A stretch of 64,000 nt of DNA from Gluconobacter cerinus (GTDB lineage: Bacteria; Pseudomonadota; Alphaproteobacteria; Acetobacterales; Acetobacteraceae). Numbering within the stretch: position 1 is the first letter of the stretch; every line of letters begins with the position of its first letter. Made by a program: the position numbers and the translations under genes. Location of the stretch: assembly GCF_002723935.1 (NCBI RefSeq), contig NZ_BEWM01000001.1, forward strand, positions 310,001 to 374,000, in the 5' to 3' direction. Shown one piece after another: positions 37,908 through 46,614 of this stretch. Below the pieces are notes generated by a model, which was given only the letters and a program-made list of their open reading frames with translations, had not been told where the DNA came from and made no database searches.

Positions 37908-38675
37908 TTAGATCATCCGGAAACCAATAACAGCGAGCAGAATGCCCAGAACCCACCGCTGGGTGTCTTCGTGCAATTTGCCCGCACATAACGTTCCCAA
38001 AATAATTCCCGGGATGGATCCCATCAGCAACGCGAGAAGCACGGCAGTATCAACTGCCCCTTCCAGCCAGTGACCTCCCCCTGCAATCAGGGTCAATGGC
38101 ACTGCGTGGGCGATATCTGTTGCAACGAGTGTTCGTGTTGTCAGACGCGGATACAGCATCGTCAGAGCAGCCATGCCGACAGCCCCAGCGCCCACTGACG
38201 ACAGCGTCACCAGCGTTCCCAACAAAATACCAAGCAAAACGGTTAAGACGGTTTCGGCCGTATTGCTCAGAGGCTTACGCCCTTCAGCCCATGTTCTGAG
38301 CCTCGGCTTCAGCAAAATTGCCGGTGCCGTCAGAAGCAGAGCTACACCGAGAACAACTTGAATCAGACGGGACGCAGCGTCCGACATACCCGCATGATGC
38401 AGGAAAATCAGGCACAAGAGACCTGCCGGAAGACTCCCCGCCATCTGCCAGCCAACAATCTTCCAGTTCACAACGCCCATATGGCGGTTGAGGCCGGTGC
38501 CAACAATTTTCGTAACGGCTGCGTAAAGCAGGTCTGTTCCGACGGCTGACTGAGGCTTTGCCCCAAACAGCAGGATCAGCAGCGGCGTCATGAGGGACCC
38601 TCCCCCCACTCCGGTCATGCCCACCAGAAAGCCTACAAAAAGACCCGACGCCGTATAAAGCCACGAATGCGGCAT
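37908..38675 (-). CDS. TauE/SafE family sulfite/sulfonate exporter
   Basis: An inner-membrane permease of 255 residues with about eight spans. The N-terminal SGLFVGFLVGMTGVGGGSLMTP and the repeat LGTLVTLSSVGAGAVGMAAL are the paired motifs of the TauE/SafE (DUF81) family, which exports sulfite, sulfoacetate and related anions. The ATG at 38675 has AAGGGG 5-7 bases upstream. The upstream gap holds the perfect palindrome at 38730-38770. The substrate cannot be told from sequence; sulfite detoxification is the usual guess. Confidence 0.9.
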   Translation of the reverse strand: MPHSWLYTASGLFVGFLVGMTGVGGGSLMTPLLILLFGAKPQSAVGTDLLYAAVTKIVGTGLNRHMGVVNWKIVGWQMAGSLPAGLLCLIFLHHAGMSDAASRLIQVVLGVALLLTAPAILLKPRLRTWAEGRKPLSNTAETVLTVLLGILLGTLVTLSSVGAGAVGMAALTMLYPRLTTRTLVATDIAHAVPLTLIAGGGHWLEGAVDTAVLLALLMGSIPGIILGTLCAGKLHEDTQRWVLGILLAVIGFRMI

Positions 38676-38729
38676 AGCTGCCCCTTCCAAATTCAGAAGG
38701 AGACAATATCAATCGTGTTATTTTTGTCT

Positions 38730-38770
38730 AGATCATCAATAAACTATATTAATTAGTTTATTGATGATCT
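38730..38770. promoter_or_regulatory. Perfect 17-bp inverted repeat upstream of the TauE/SafE gene
   Basis: AGATCATCAATAAACTA (38730-38746) and TAGTTTATTGATGATCT (38754-38770) are perfect complements around the loop TATTAAT. It is AT-rich in a GC-richer neighbourhood, 55 bp before the exporter ATG and 20 bp past the leuA stop. Neither strand has a T-run after the stem, so an operator is more likely than a terminator, though a weak leuA terminator or a mobile-element relic is possible. Confidence 0.7.
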
Positions 38771-38789
38771 CTCATGGTTCGTTTGAAAC

Positions 38790-40358
38790 TTAGAGTGCTT
38801 CAGGCTCAGTCCGCTCGCGCTTGGTGAGCAGCTTATTCAGGGCATGGATATAAGCACGAACAGCAGACACAACCGTATCGGCGTCAGCACCCTGACCGTC
38901 TACGAGCTTACCATTTTCCTGCAAACGGACCGTCGTGCGGGCCTGAGCGTCCGTTCCTTCCGTGACGTTTGCCACAGAGAACAGCGCCAGTTCGGCTGAA
39001 TGAGGGAATGCCTCACCGATGGCACGGAATGCCGCGTCAACCGGGCCATTTCCACTGACAGCCGCATACTGGATGGCGCCATCAACGCTGATTTCCAGCT
39101 TGACCTGAGACTTCTGCTTGGTACCGGACGCAACTTCCAGAGAAATCAGATGAACGCGTTCGTGGTCGCGGCTTTCATCATCGACCAGTGCGCAGATATC
39201 ATCATCGAACACGACCTTCTTGCTGTCAGCCAGATCTTTGAACCGGGCAAAAGCAGCGTTCAGAGCCTCGTCTTCCAGCGGCGGGTAGCCAAGCTGAGCC
39301 AGCTTGTCGCGGAATGCCGCACGGCCGGAATGCTTGCCCATCACCAGCGAGCTCTTGTTCCAACCCACGCTTTCCGGCGTCATGATTTCATACGTGGCAG
39401 CGTTCTTCAGAACACCATCCTGATGGATGCCACTTTCATGCGCGAAGGCGTTCCGGCCAACGATGGCCTTGTTCGGCTGCACGTCGAAGCCCGTGATCGT
39501 CGCCAGCATCCGGGACATGCCCAGCAGCTTCGGCGTCTCGATGCCCGTCACCTTGCCGTACTGGTCATGACGCGTCCGCAGCGCCATGACGATTTCTTCC
39601 AACGCAGCATTACCAGCACGCTCACCGATGCCATTGATCGTGCATTCGATCTGACGGGCACCGCCTTCGACAGCGGCCAGCGTATTCGCGACACCCAAGC
39701 CCAGATCATTGTGGTTATGGGTGGAGAAAATCACCTGATCCGCACCCGGCACACGTTCACGCAGCATATCAAAAATGCGTCGCATTTCTTCCGGCGTTGC
39801 AAAGCCTACGGTGTCAGGAATGTTGATGGTGTTCGCACCATTTTTGATGGCGACTTCGACACAACGGCACAGGAAGTCAGGGTCCGTACGGGAACCGTCT
39901 TCAGCAGACCATTCCACGTCATCCGTGTACTGACGTGCCTTCTGATTGCCAGACGCAATGATGTCCAGAACCGTTTCCGGCTCCATCCGCAGCTTATACT
40001 TCATGTGCAGCGGAGATGTGGAAATGAAGTTATGAATTCGGGAGCGTTCAGCCCCCTTCAGGGCTTCACCACAGGATTCAATGTCGCGCTTACCACCGCT
40101 ACGGGCCAGACCGCAGATCACGGAACCACGGACTTCATCCGCAATGCTGCGCACGCTTTCGAAGTCGTCCCTGGATGCGACCGGAAAGCCTGCCTCAATA
40201 ACGTCCACGCCCAGAGCGCTCAACGCATGAGCCATGCGGAGCTTCTCTTCGAGGTTCATGGAGAAACCGGGGGACTGTTCACCGTCACGGAGCGTCGTAT
40301 CGAAAATGATAACGCGGTCGTCGGAAATTGTACCGAAGGACGGGTGTTGGAAAGTCAT
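38790..40358 (-). CDS. leuA: 2-isopropylmalate synthase
   Basis: A 522-residue enzyme that condenses acetyl-CoA with 2-oxoisovalerate, the first committed step of leucine biosynthesis. The catalytic TIM barrel begins with IIFDTTLRDGEQSPGFSM (metal-binding Asp and catalytic Arg), then STHNHNDLGLGVANTLAAVE with the metal-binding His-x-His, and GNAALEEIVMAL. The C-terminal ~130 residues are the LeuA dimer/leucine-feedback domain. Length and motifs fit LeuA rather than homocitrate synthase. The 205-bp leader contains a long inverted repeat. Confidence 0.96.
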   Translation of the reverse strand: MTFQHPSFGTISDDRVIIFDTTLRDGEQSPGFSMNLEEKLRMAHALSALGVDVIEAGFPVASRDDFESVRSIADEVRGSVICGLARSGGKRDIESCGEALKGAERSRIHNFISTSPLHMKYKLRMEPETVLDIIASGNQKARQYTDDVEWSAEDGSRTDPDFLCRCVEVAIKNGANTINIPDTVGFATPEEMRRIFDMLRERVPGADQVIFSTHNHNDLGLGVANTLAAVEGGARQIECTINGIGERAGNAALEEIVMALRTRHDQYGKVTGIETPKLLGMSRMLATITGFDVQPNKAIVGRNAFAHESGIHQDGVLKNAATYEIMTPESVGWNKSSLVMGKHSGRAAFRDKLAQLGYPPLEDEALNAAFARFKDLADSKKVVFDDDICALVDDESRDHERVHLISLEVASGTKQKSQVKLEISVDGAIQYAAVSGNGPVDAAFRAIGEAFPHSAELALFSVANVTEGTDAQARTTVRLQENGKLVDGQGADADTVVSAVRAYIHALNKLLTKRERTEPEAL

Positions 40359-40401
40359 GTCTTGATCATCTCGCTGGTCAGGAAATTTTCTGGTCTGTCA
40401 T

Positions 40402-40449
40402 CCCCTGAACGCAACGGAACGCTGCCCGCCTTGATGTGGCGTTCAGGGG
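40402..40449 (-). promoter_or_regulatory. Inverted repeat in the leuA leader
   Basis: CCCCTGAACGC (40402-40412) and GCGTTCAGGGG (40439-40449) form a perfect 11-bp stem around 26 bases, starting 44 bp upstream of the leuA ATG. No U-run follows on the minus strand, so it is not a plain terminator. A 46-codon frame (40518-40378, minus strand) covers it but has only two Leu codons, so classical leucine attenuation is not supported. Confidence 0.55.
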
Positions 40450-40563
40450 CCGATAAGTCGAAGCGAGAGGATCGAAAGAAATGTCATGGGCACGGAAAAT
40501 GTCCGATTCTTTCGTCATGCGCAACCCACATGACTAAAAACTCTGCCCTGCGTTCTTTCAGGG

Positions 40564-41436
40564 TCAACCTGTCATCACACCGGGGCGGGTTGAAAAGTAC
40601 CGATCGACCGCAGTTTTCATGGCGCTGGCAACCTGCGTGCGATGCACAGCCTGCCGTAACGCAGCCTCATCCAGCCGGTTGGACATGAAACCCATCTCCA
40701 CCAGAACTGACGGTATTTCTGCAGACTTCAACACCACAAAAGCCGCATGACGTGACGGATGCGTCAGCAGTCCTATGCGACTACGAAATGCTCCTACAAC
40801 GCTGGATGCCATGTGTGCAGACCCACGCCGCGTTTCTTCAGAAACCAGACTGGAAAGGATCTGCTGGACCTCGGGAGACATGCCATGGAATGCAGGGCCG
40901 CCAAACCGATCTGCACTATTCTCCCGCTGAGCCAGAGCCGCTGTCTGAGCATCTGACGCTCCGCTGGAAAGCGTATAGACACTCGCACCGCGAACATCAC
41001 GGTCATGCAGCGCATCGGCGTGCATAGAGATAAAGAGATGCGCTTGGTGCTGCTGGGCCATTTCCACGCGCCCTTCCAGGGGAATGAAATGGTCCTCTGA
41101 ACGGGTCATAGCCACGCGGTACTGGCCGGATGCCAGAAGCTGGCGCCGCAGTTCTGTCGCCGCAGCTTCGGCAATATGTTTCTCATACGTACCGGAAATA
41201 CCGATTGCGCCAGGATCTTTCCCGCCATGTCCGGGATCCAGCATGACCAGCGGTTTGGGCGGCGGCGCATTTCGGTGAACAGCCGGTGCCTGAAGCGGTT
41301 TGGCGGATGGGGAATGGGAAGACGGATGCTTAGTCCGGGCGATGGCACCCAAGGGAGCCACCGTGGAGAGGCAGGCAAGACCTTCCATTACCATGCGTCG
41401 CGTCAGCATCCGTTTACCCTGCGTCTTTTCGATCAT
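40564..41436 (-). CDS. N-acetylmuramoyl-L-alanine amidase (Amidase_3)
   Basis: A 290-residue exported zinc amidase that cuts the lactyl-Ala bond of peptidoglycan during cell separation. An N-terminal export signal contains TRRMVMEGLACLSTVAPLGA with a twin arginine, but it lacks the full Tat consensus. A Pro-rich linker is followed by the catalytic domain: VMLDPGHGGKDPGAIG (zinc His), EKHIAEA (Glu), LFISMHADA (His) and SVLVEMGFMSN (catalytic Glu). No AMIN domain is present. GAAGG lies 5 bases before the ATG at 41436. It is divergent from rne across 517 bp. Confidence 0.92.
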   Translation of the reverse strand: MIEKTQGKRMLTRRMVMEGLACLSTVAPLGAIARTKHPSSHSPSAKPLQAPAVHRNAPPPKPLVMLDPGHGGKDPGAIGISGTYEKHIAEAAATELRRQLLASGQYRVAMTRSEDHFIPLEGRVEMAQQHQAHLFISMHADALHDRDVRGASVYTLSSGASDAQTAALAQRENSADRFGGPAFHGMSPEVQQILSSLVSEETRRGSAHMASSVVGAFRSRIGLLTHPSRHAAFVVLKSAEIPSVLVEMGFMSNRLDEAALRQAVHRTQVASAMKTAVDRYFSTRPGVMTG

Positions 41437-41953
41437 CTGGACCTTCAGTCATAACAGACACAGGACAATGTCTGAAACAAGGCAAAGCACCTTTTGGAGA
41501 GCCTGAAAAAGCCCTGCTTGCCAGCGGCCCTTCTTTAAGTCATCCTGTGCGCCAAGGACCTGAAGAGAGCGGTCCGATCGTTTGTGGGCTTTTATCCTTT
41601 TCCCACAACGCTCCCGCCTCGATCGTCCGAGCCGCGACGCCCCATCGTTTGACATGTGCCGGACATTTTCTGCGCCATGTCCTGATCGGGCTGCTCCGGC
41701 AGGATTAGTTCAGTCCGGCACAGGCTCACAACCTGACCGGAGTGCGTTTTCATCCGGTACCAGACCACGGGCCGGACGTCTGTCAGGGGTCGAATGTCAC
41801 GCGACGTGATCACAGCCAGGAGCCTAACCGAAACGGGACCAGATGCGTCCCGCGGTCTGGCATTCCGGCTGATCCGCCCCCTCCACCCCGTACAATCAGG
41901 TGTTCCCTCTGGCCCAAAGCGCCACACTGGAGCATCGTGGAGTTCAGTTTTCC
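41437..41953. other. Gap between amidase and RNase E genes (rne leader)
   Basis: 517 bp without a convincing gene. It probably contains both divergent promoters and a long rne 5' untranslated region; in enterobacteria the rne leader is the site of RNase E autoregulation. One hairpin is visible, TTGTGGG (41582-41588) with CCCACAA (41602-41608). The rne frame itself stays open to 41900 but lacks family similarity there. Confidence 0.55.
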
Positions 41954-44731
41954 ATGACCAAGCGTATGCTTATCGACACCACACACGCGGAAGAAACGCG
42001 TGTTGTGGTCATGGACGGTGACCGCGTTGAAGATTACGACGTCGAGACATCGTCCAAGAAACAGCTCAAGGGCAACATCTACCTTGCCAAAGTCATCCGT
42101 GTTGAGCCGAGCCTTCAGGCCGCTTTCGTAGAATACGGCGGAAACCGTCACGGCTTCCTCGCCTTCAGCGAAATTCACCCGGATTACTTCCAGATCCCTG
42201 TCGCAGATCGCGAGAAGCTTCTGGCCATCCAGGAAGAAGAGGTTGCGTCTGAACAGCGCGCCGAACTGCCGGAAAGTGAGGAAGAACCCGCTTCTGAAGA
42301 AACAGACGAGAATGACAACCAGGATCGTCGCGCACCGGAGACTGTCGGTGGCGAGCATGACACGGGTGAGGAAAGCGCGGCTTCGCGTCGTACAGCCCGT
42401 TTCCTGCGCAACTACAAGATTCAAGAAGTCATTCGCCGCCGTCAGGTTCTGCTCGTTCAGGTCGTGAAGGAAGAGCGCGGCAACAAGGGCGCGGCCCTTA
42501 CCACCTACGTCTCTCTCGCTGGCCGTTATTGCGTCCTGATGCCGAACGCCCTTCGTGGCGGTGGTGTCTCCCGCAAGATTACGTCTGACACGGATCGACG
42601 CCGTCTGCGCGACATCATTGCAGAGCTGAACCTGCCCAAGACGATGGCCATGATCGTCCGGACAGCAGGTGCAGGACGTCCAGGACCGGAAATCATCCGC
42701 GACTGTGAATACCTGCTTCAGCTATGGGATGACATTCGCTCACACGCCCTGTCTTCCGTTGCCCCAACACTGGTTTACGAGGAAGCGAGCCTCATCAAGC
42801 GCGCCATTCGCGACCTGTTCTCCAAAGACATCGAAGACATCATGGTCGACGGTGAGTCTGCGTGGAGAAGTGCGCGTGAGTTCATGCGTCTGCTGATGCC
42901 GCACAACGCTGGCAAGGTGAAGCTCTGGCAGAACCGTGGGCAGAGCCTCTTCGCGCGTTACAACGTCGAAGGGCATCTGGATGCGATGTTCTCCCCGACC
43001 GCACGCCTGAAGTCTGGTGGCTATCTGGTCATCAACCAGACAGAAGCGCTTGTCGCCATCGACGTGAACTCCGGCAAATCGACGTCCCAGCGCAACATTG
43101 AGGAAACGGCACTCCGCACGAACCTTGAAGCTGCTGAAGAAGTTGCACGCCAGCTGCGCCTGCGTGATCTGGCCGGCCTTGTCGTCATTGACTTTATCGA
43201 CATGGAAAGCCGTCGCCATAACGCTCAGGTTGAGAAGCGCCTTAAGGAATCCCTGCGTACAGATCGCGCGCGCATTCAGGTCGGACATATCTCTCATTTC
43301 GGCCTGCTCGAAATGTCCCGCCAGCGCCTGCGTCCGTCCATCGCTGAATCACTGCTGACGCCTTGCCCGCACTGTCAGGGCACTGGCTTCATTCGCGGTA
43401 CGGAAAGCTCCGCTCTTCATGTGCTGCGTGCCATTGATGAAGAGGGTACCCGCCAGCGTGCCGCCGAAATCGATGTTCACATCGGATCGGACATTGCCCT
43501 CTACATTCTGAACAACAAGCGCGACTGGCTGTCTGACATTGAGCAGCGTCACCGCATGCGCGTGATTTTCCGCACGGAAGAAGATCTTCCCGCAGCAGAC
43601 ATGCGTATCGAGCGCATCCGTCCGCAGACGGCTGCACCGGCACCAGAGCCAGTACCGGCTCAGATTGCTGCACCTCACAACGTCCGCACGATCGAAATCA
43701 TTGAGGACGAGGCACCTGTCGTTCCTCAGGCAGCCGCAGTTGAAGCACGAGCTGAGCTGCCTGCCCGGAGTGAAGACGTCGAAGTCAACACAGGTGACGA
43801 GGAAGAGGGCAACAACGGCAACCGTCGCCGCCGCCGCCGCCGTCGTCGTGGTCGTCGTGATCAGAATGGCGAGAACGAGACCGTTCAGGGCAATGCTGCC
43901 GAACTAAACGGCGAACAGCCTTCCGTCCACCGGTCTGACAATGAAACCGAAGAAGTCGGTCTTATCCCGGGTCGTCGCCGGACGCGCTTCAAGCGTGTTC
44001 AGAAGGAAGACGAAGTCGCAGCAGAAGCTCCGGTGCAGGAAAAGGTGTCTGTCCAGGAAGAAGCACCTAAGCCAGCACGCCACGCTCCGGTTCAGCAGCC
44101 TTCCCAGCGCCGCCGGGAAGAACGCCAGCCTGTTTCGCGTGGATATGCAGGCCCGACGCCGGCTGATCCGTTCGGTGGAAGCTTCGATATTTTCGATGTG
44201 ATCGAACAGGCTGAAATGGAGCAGGCTTCCCGCCCGCTTCAGACATCTACAGCAACCCCTGCCCGCCTTTCTGTCGAGAGCGCTCCGGTAGTTGACGTTG
44301 CCGAGATCGCTGCCGAGCCGATTGCTGCAGAACAGGAAAAGCCAAAGCGCACCAGAGGCCGTCGCAGCACCAAGGCTGTGAAGGCTGAAGCAGCGGCACC
44401 GGTAGTGGCAGAAGAAGTTGTCGTGGCTGCTCTGGCCGCTCCGACGGAAGAGGAAGCTCCAGCAAAGCCAAAGCGCCCACGCACCCGTCGCACGACCAGG
44501 GCTACAGAAGCCAAGGCAGACGACGTTGTTGTGGAAGCAATGGCTCCGGAGGCCTCAGCTCCTGTCGCCGAGGAAGAGGCAACCGCCAAGCCGAAGCGTA
44601 CTCGCGCCCGTCGCGCAACCAAGGCTGTCAAAGCCGACGACGCCGCAGCGGATGATGGAAACACGCTACAGCCCATCAACATTGACGAGTTGCCACCGGT
44701 GACGCGTCGCATGGGCTGGTGGAAGCGGTAA
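41954..44731 (+). CDS. rne: Ribonuclease E
   Basis: A 925-residue endoribonuclease that starts mRNA decay and processes rRNA and tRNA. MTKRMLIDTTHAEETRVVVM is the conserved start. The S1 domain (~residues 35-170) carries an acidic insertion (~residues 95-140) as in other Alphaproteobacteria. Catalytic Asp residues lie in VAIDVNSGKST (~370) and VVIDFIDMES (~414), and the zinc-link is TPCPHCQGTG (~470). Residues ~570-925 are disordered and charged, with an Arg run (about 43819-43860) and three Lys/Arg-rich repeats. The tail probably binds RNA and degradosome partners. GGAG lies about 12 bases before the chosen ATG. Confidence 0.96.
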   Translation: MTKRMLIDTTHAEETRVVVMDGDRVEDYDVETSSKKQLKGNIYLAKVIRVEPSLQAAFVEYGGNRHGFLAFSEIHPDYFQIPVADREKLLAIQEEEVASEQRAELPESEEEPASEETDENDNQDRRAPETVGGEHDTGEESAASRRTARFLRNYKIQEVIRRRQVLLVQVVKEERGNKGAALTTYVSLAGRYCVLMPNALRGGGVSRKITSDTDRRRLRDIIAELNLPKTMAMIVRTAGAGRPGPEIIRDCEYLLQLWDDIRSHALSSVAPTLVYEEASLIKRAIRDLFSKDIEDIMVDGESAWRSAREFMRLLMPHNAGKVKLWQNRGQSLFARYNVEGHLDAMFSPTARLKSGGYLVINQTEALVAIDVNSGKSTSQRNIEETALRTNLEAAEEVARQLRLRDLAGLVVIDFIDMESRRHNAQVEKRLKESLRTDRARIQVGHISHFGLLEMSRQRLRPSIAESLLTPCPHCQGTGFIRGTESSALHVLRAIDEEGTRQRAAEIDVHIGSDIALYILNNKRDWLSDIEQRHRMRVIFRTEEDLPAADMRIERIRPQTAAPAPEPVPAQIAAPHNVRTIEIIEDEAPVVPQAAAVEARAELPARSEDVEVNTGDEEEGNNGNRRRRRRRRRGRRDQNGENETVQGNAAELNGEQPSVHRSDNETEEVGLIPGRRRTRFKRVQKEDEVAAEAPVQEKVSVQEEAPKPARHAPVQQPSQRRREERQPVSRGYAGPTPADPFGGSFDIFDVIEQAEMEQASRPLQTSTATPARLSVESAPVVDVAEIAAEPIAAEQEKPKRTRGRRSTKAVKAEAAAPVVAEEVVVAALAAPTEEEAPAKPKRPRTRRTTRATEAKADDVVVEAMAPEASAPVAEEEATAKPKRTRARRATKAVKADDAAADDGNTLQPINIDELPPVTRRMGWWKR
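44339..44643 (+). repeat. Three KPKRxRxRR repeats in the RNase E tail
   Basis: KPKRTRGRRSTKAVKA (from 44339), KPKRPRTRRTTRATEA (from 44465) and KPKRTRARRATKAVKA (from 44588) recur every 42 and 41 codons, separated by Ala/Glu/Val-rich acidic spacers. They look like arginine-rich RNA- or nucleic-acid-binding modules. Confidence 0.8.
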
Positions 44732-44751
44732 CACCCGCTTCTCACCTCAAC

Positions 44752-44788
44752 AAAAAGCCGACCGGATATTTCCCGGTCGGCTTTTTTT
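44752..44788. terminator. Intrinsic terminator after rne
   Basis: GCCGACCGG and CCGGTCGGC pair around a 7-base loop and are followed by T7 (plus strand); A5 precedes it. It also lies just past the stop of the convergent NmrA-like gene. Confidence 0.93.
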
Positions 44789-44797
44789 ATGCCCGGT

Positions 44798-45649
44798 TTA
44801 TGCGTAACGCTTCAGGCAACCTTCAAGGCTTGTGGAGCCCCGCACGGGGTCTGCGGGGCGGTCATAATGTTGATGAACAAAGAGCCCGGTCATGTTCGCA
44901 TAAGACTGCGCGGCCTCTTTCGAGAAACCGTTTCCGCGATAGGCCTCATACCACCTCTCCTGGGGAATGACCTGCACCTGGACGACGCGTCCTACCAGTC
45001 TGGAAAGGACAGCAGCAACATCTGAAGGCGTGTAGCTTTCCGGCCCCTCAATATTGTGGATACCCGTCTCTTCGACGTCAGATATCAGTAACTGACCTGC
45101 CAGGCTTCCAACATCTTCTGGCGCAACCATGGGAAACGCCTGTGTTGACGGCAGAAATGTCTGTAGCACTCCTGTTGCTTTTGCAGCGCTTATCGCCCCT
45201 GCCCAGTTGCTCATGTAATAGGCCGCGCGGACAATACACACCGGAACGTTCAGGGCCTGCGCACCCTGTTCCAGCTCATACAAAACGCCAAGATCACCAC
45301 AGTGCTCACCAGGCTGTGCGCCGTAGGTGGATTGCACGACGACCTTTTCCAGAGCGACGCCCCGCAATGCTTTCAAAATGGAGCATACGGTCTTGCGTTC
45401 TTCCACATCCGTATTGCCAGACACTGCCGCAGGAGGATTGAGAACGAATACGCGTTTCGCCCTCTGAAAAAGTGCCCTCAGAGTATCGGTGTCGTTCACA
45501 TCCACTGCCGCATAATCTACGCCGGCATGGCGTTGTTCAGAGGCCGCAACCACCTGACGGGTTACTACCGAGACATCATGTCCTGCCGCCAGAACAGTTT
45601 GTGCAACAGCGCGGCCGACATGGCCCGTCCCGCCAAGAATGACATACAT
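44798..45649 (-). CDS. NmrA-like NAD(P)-dependent oxidoreductase/sensor
   Basis: A 283-residue atypical short-chain dehydrogenase. The N-terminus MYVILGGTGHVGRAVAQTVL holds the GxxGxxG dinucleotide motif; the rest matches the NmrA/HSCARG group, which includes NAD(P)H:quinone-type reductases and redox sensors without the usual SDR Tyr-x3-Lys site. QSTYGAQPGEH and VRAAYYMSNWAG are typical segments. AGGGGA lies 7 bases before the ATG. It is monocistronic. The substrate, if any, is unknown. Confidence 0.85.
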   Translation of the reverse strand: MYVILGGTGHVGRAVAQTVLAAGHDVSVVTRQVVAASEQRHAGVDYAAVDVNDTDTLRALFQRAKRVFVLNPPAAVSGNTDVEERKTVCSILKALRGVALEKVVVQSTYGAQPGEHCGDLGVLYELEQGAQALNVPVCIVRAAYYMSNWAGAISAAKATGVLQTFLPSTQAFPMVAPEDVGSLAGQLLISDVEETGIHNIEGPESYTPSDVAAVLSRLVGRVVQVQVIPQERWYEAYRGNGFSKEAAQSYANMTGLFVHQHYDRPADPVRGSTSLEGCLKRYA

Positions 45650-45764
45650 GCCTATATCCCCTGTATCGTCGAAAGGCGTGCCCCCAGAACGGCATCAGCC
45701 TCCGTAAGGAGACCCCACGAAGGCTGATGAAAGCACACACGATGTAGCTAAATGGCGTAACCCG

Positions 45765-46118
45765 TCAGGATTTTTTTACGAATTCAGACTTCAGGTTCAT
45801 TGCGCCAATTCCCGCGATCTTACAGGCAATATTATGTCCGTCCGTCGCATCAACAAGACGAATATTCTTGACCTTGGTGCCGCTTTTCACAACCAGCGAA
45901 GATCCTTTGACCTTCAGGTCCTTCACAACCGTAACGCTGTCACCATCTACAAGAACATTGCCATTGGCATCTTTGATTTCCGCAGATGCGTCGCCAGCAT
46001 CGGCCTGACCGCCCTCTTCCGGGTTCCATTCATTGCCGCAGTCCGGACAGACCCACAGGGTCCCATCCGGATAAACATGCTCCGACCCACATTTGGGACA
46101 TTTCAGCTCATCAGTCAT
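45765..46118 (-). CDS. phnA: PhnA/YjdM zinc-ribbon protein
   Basis: A 117-residue protein with an N-terminal zinc ribbon ([13 protein letters not shown] then VCPDCGNEW, two CxxC pairs) and a C-terminal PhnA domain ([36 protein letters not shown]). The family was named for alkylphosphonate utilisation, but no phn genes are nearby and the real role is unclear. GAGG lies 6 bases before the ATG at 46118; an earlier in-frame start was rejected because the ribbon begins at once after this one. Confidence 0.92.
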   Translation of the reverse strand: MTDELKCPKCGSEHVYPDGTLWVCPDCGNEWNPEEGGQADAGDASAEIKDANGNVLVDGDSVTVVKDLKVKGSSLVVKSGTKVKNIRLVDATDGHNIACKIAGIGAMNLKSEFVKKS

Positions 46119-46203
46119 ATCCAACCTCACTCTTTCGTGAGATCCACTTTAAAGCACTGAAGATGATAGGGAAATGCGCCAGCTCAATCTGCCCGGAAAA
46201 CTT

Positions 46204-46569
46204 TTACCGGCAGACGCTCTTGTTACCGTTTGCCGCAATGAACGTTCCCGTCAAAGGTTCAAAACACGCATTCTGCGGGCAGGACGACGTTGCGGTGGCC
46301 AAACCCTGCGCATAAAGCGCTGATCCTGCCAGATTGGCTTCACGCTGCGCTGTCCCGCAAAGCGGCGTATTTGACGCCGCAGACGGGTCATTCAGAAGCA
46401 CCTTATGACCATCCGCCGGAGCTTCTTCGGCTAATCCCGGAGCAAAATCCTGCGGGGGAATCTTCTGGGCGGGAGCCTGCACGGCCGCGCTGGAAGATGG
46501 GGCGGAAGGCTGCTCCGCACAAGCTGCCAGAAGAGGCAGGACAACAAGGCTCAACCAGAACGAACGCAT
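46204..46569 (-). CDS. Putative lipoprotein, unknown function
   Basis: A 121-residue predicted lipoprotein: signal MRSFWLSLVVLPLLAAC with lipobox LAAC, an Ala/Pro/Ser-rich linker, then a domain with three or four cysteines (PLCGTAQREANLAGSALYAQ, SSCPQNACFEP, SVCR) that could form disulfides in the periplasm. CGGAG lies 5 bases before the ATG. It starts 45 bp after the xseA stop on the same strand, so it may be co-transcribed with xseA. I do not recognise the family. Confidence 0.75.
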   Translation of the reverse strand: MRSFWLSLVVLPLLAACAEQPSAPSSSAAVQAPAQKIPPQDFAPGLAEEAPADGHKVLLNDPSAASNTPLCGTAQREANLAGSALYAQGLATATSSCPQNACFEPLTGTFIAANGNKSVCR

Positions 46570-46614
46570 GTGAACTCCGGATCACAAACCGGGCCACGCC
46601 CGGACACTTCACCA

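Noticed and set aside
40378-40518. 46-codon minus-strand frame in the leuA leader as an attenuator peptide
   Set aside because: Only two Leu codons, not clustered, and a weak ribosome site; kept only as context for the inverted repeat.
39000-40688. 562-codon plus-strand frame opposite leuA
   Set aside because: Long only because the complementary gene is codon-biased; no recognisable domain.
41592-41927. Minus-strand frame in the rne leader
   Set aside because: No ribosome site or family likeness; taken as chance in the untranslated region.
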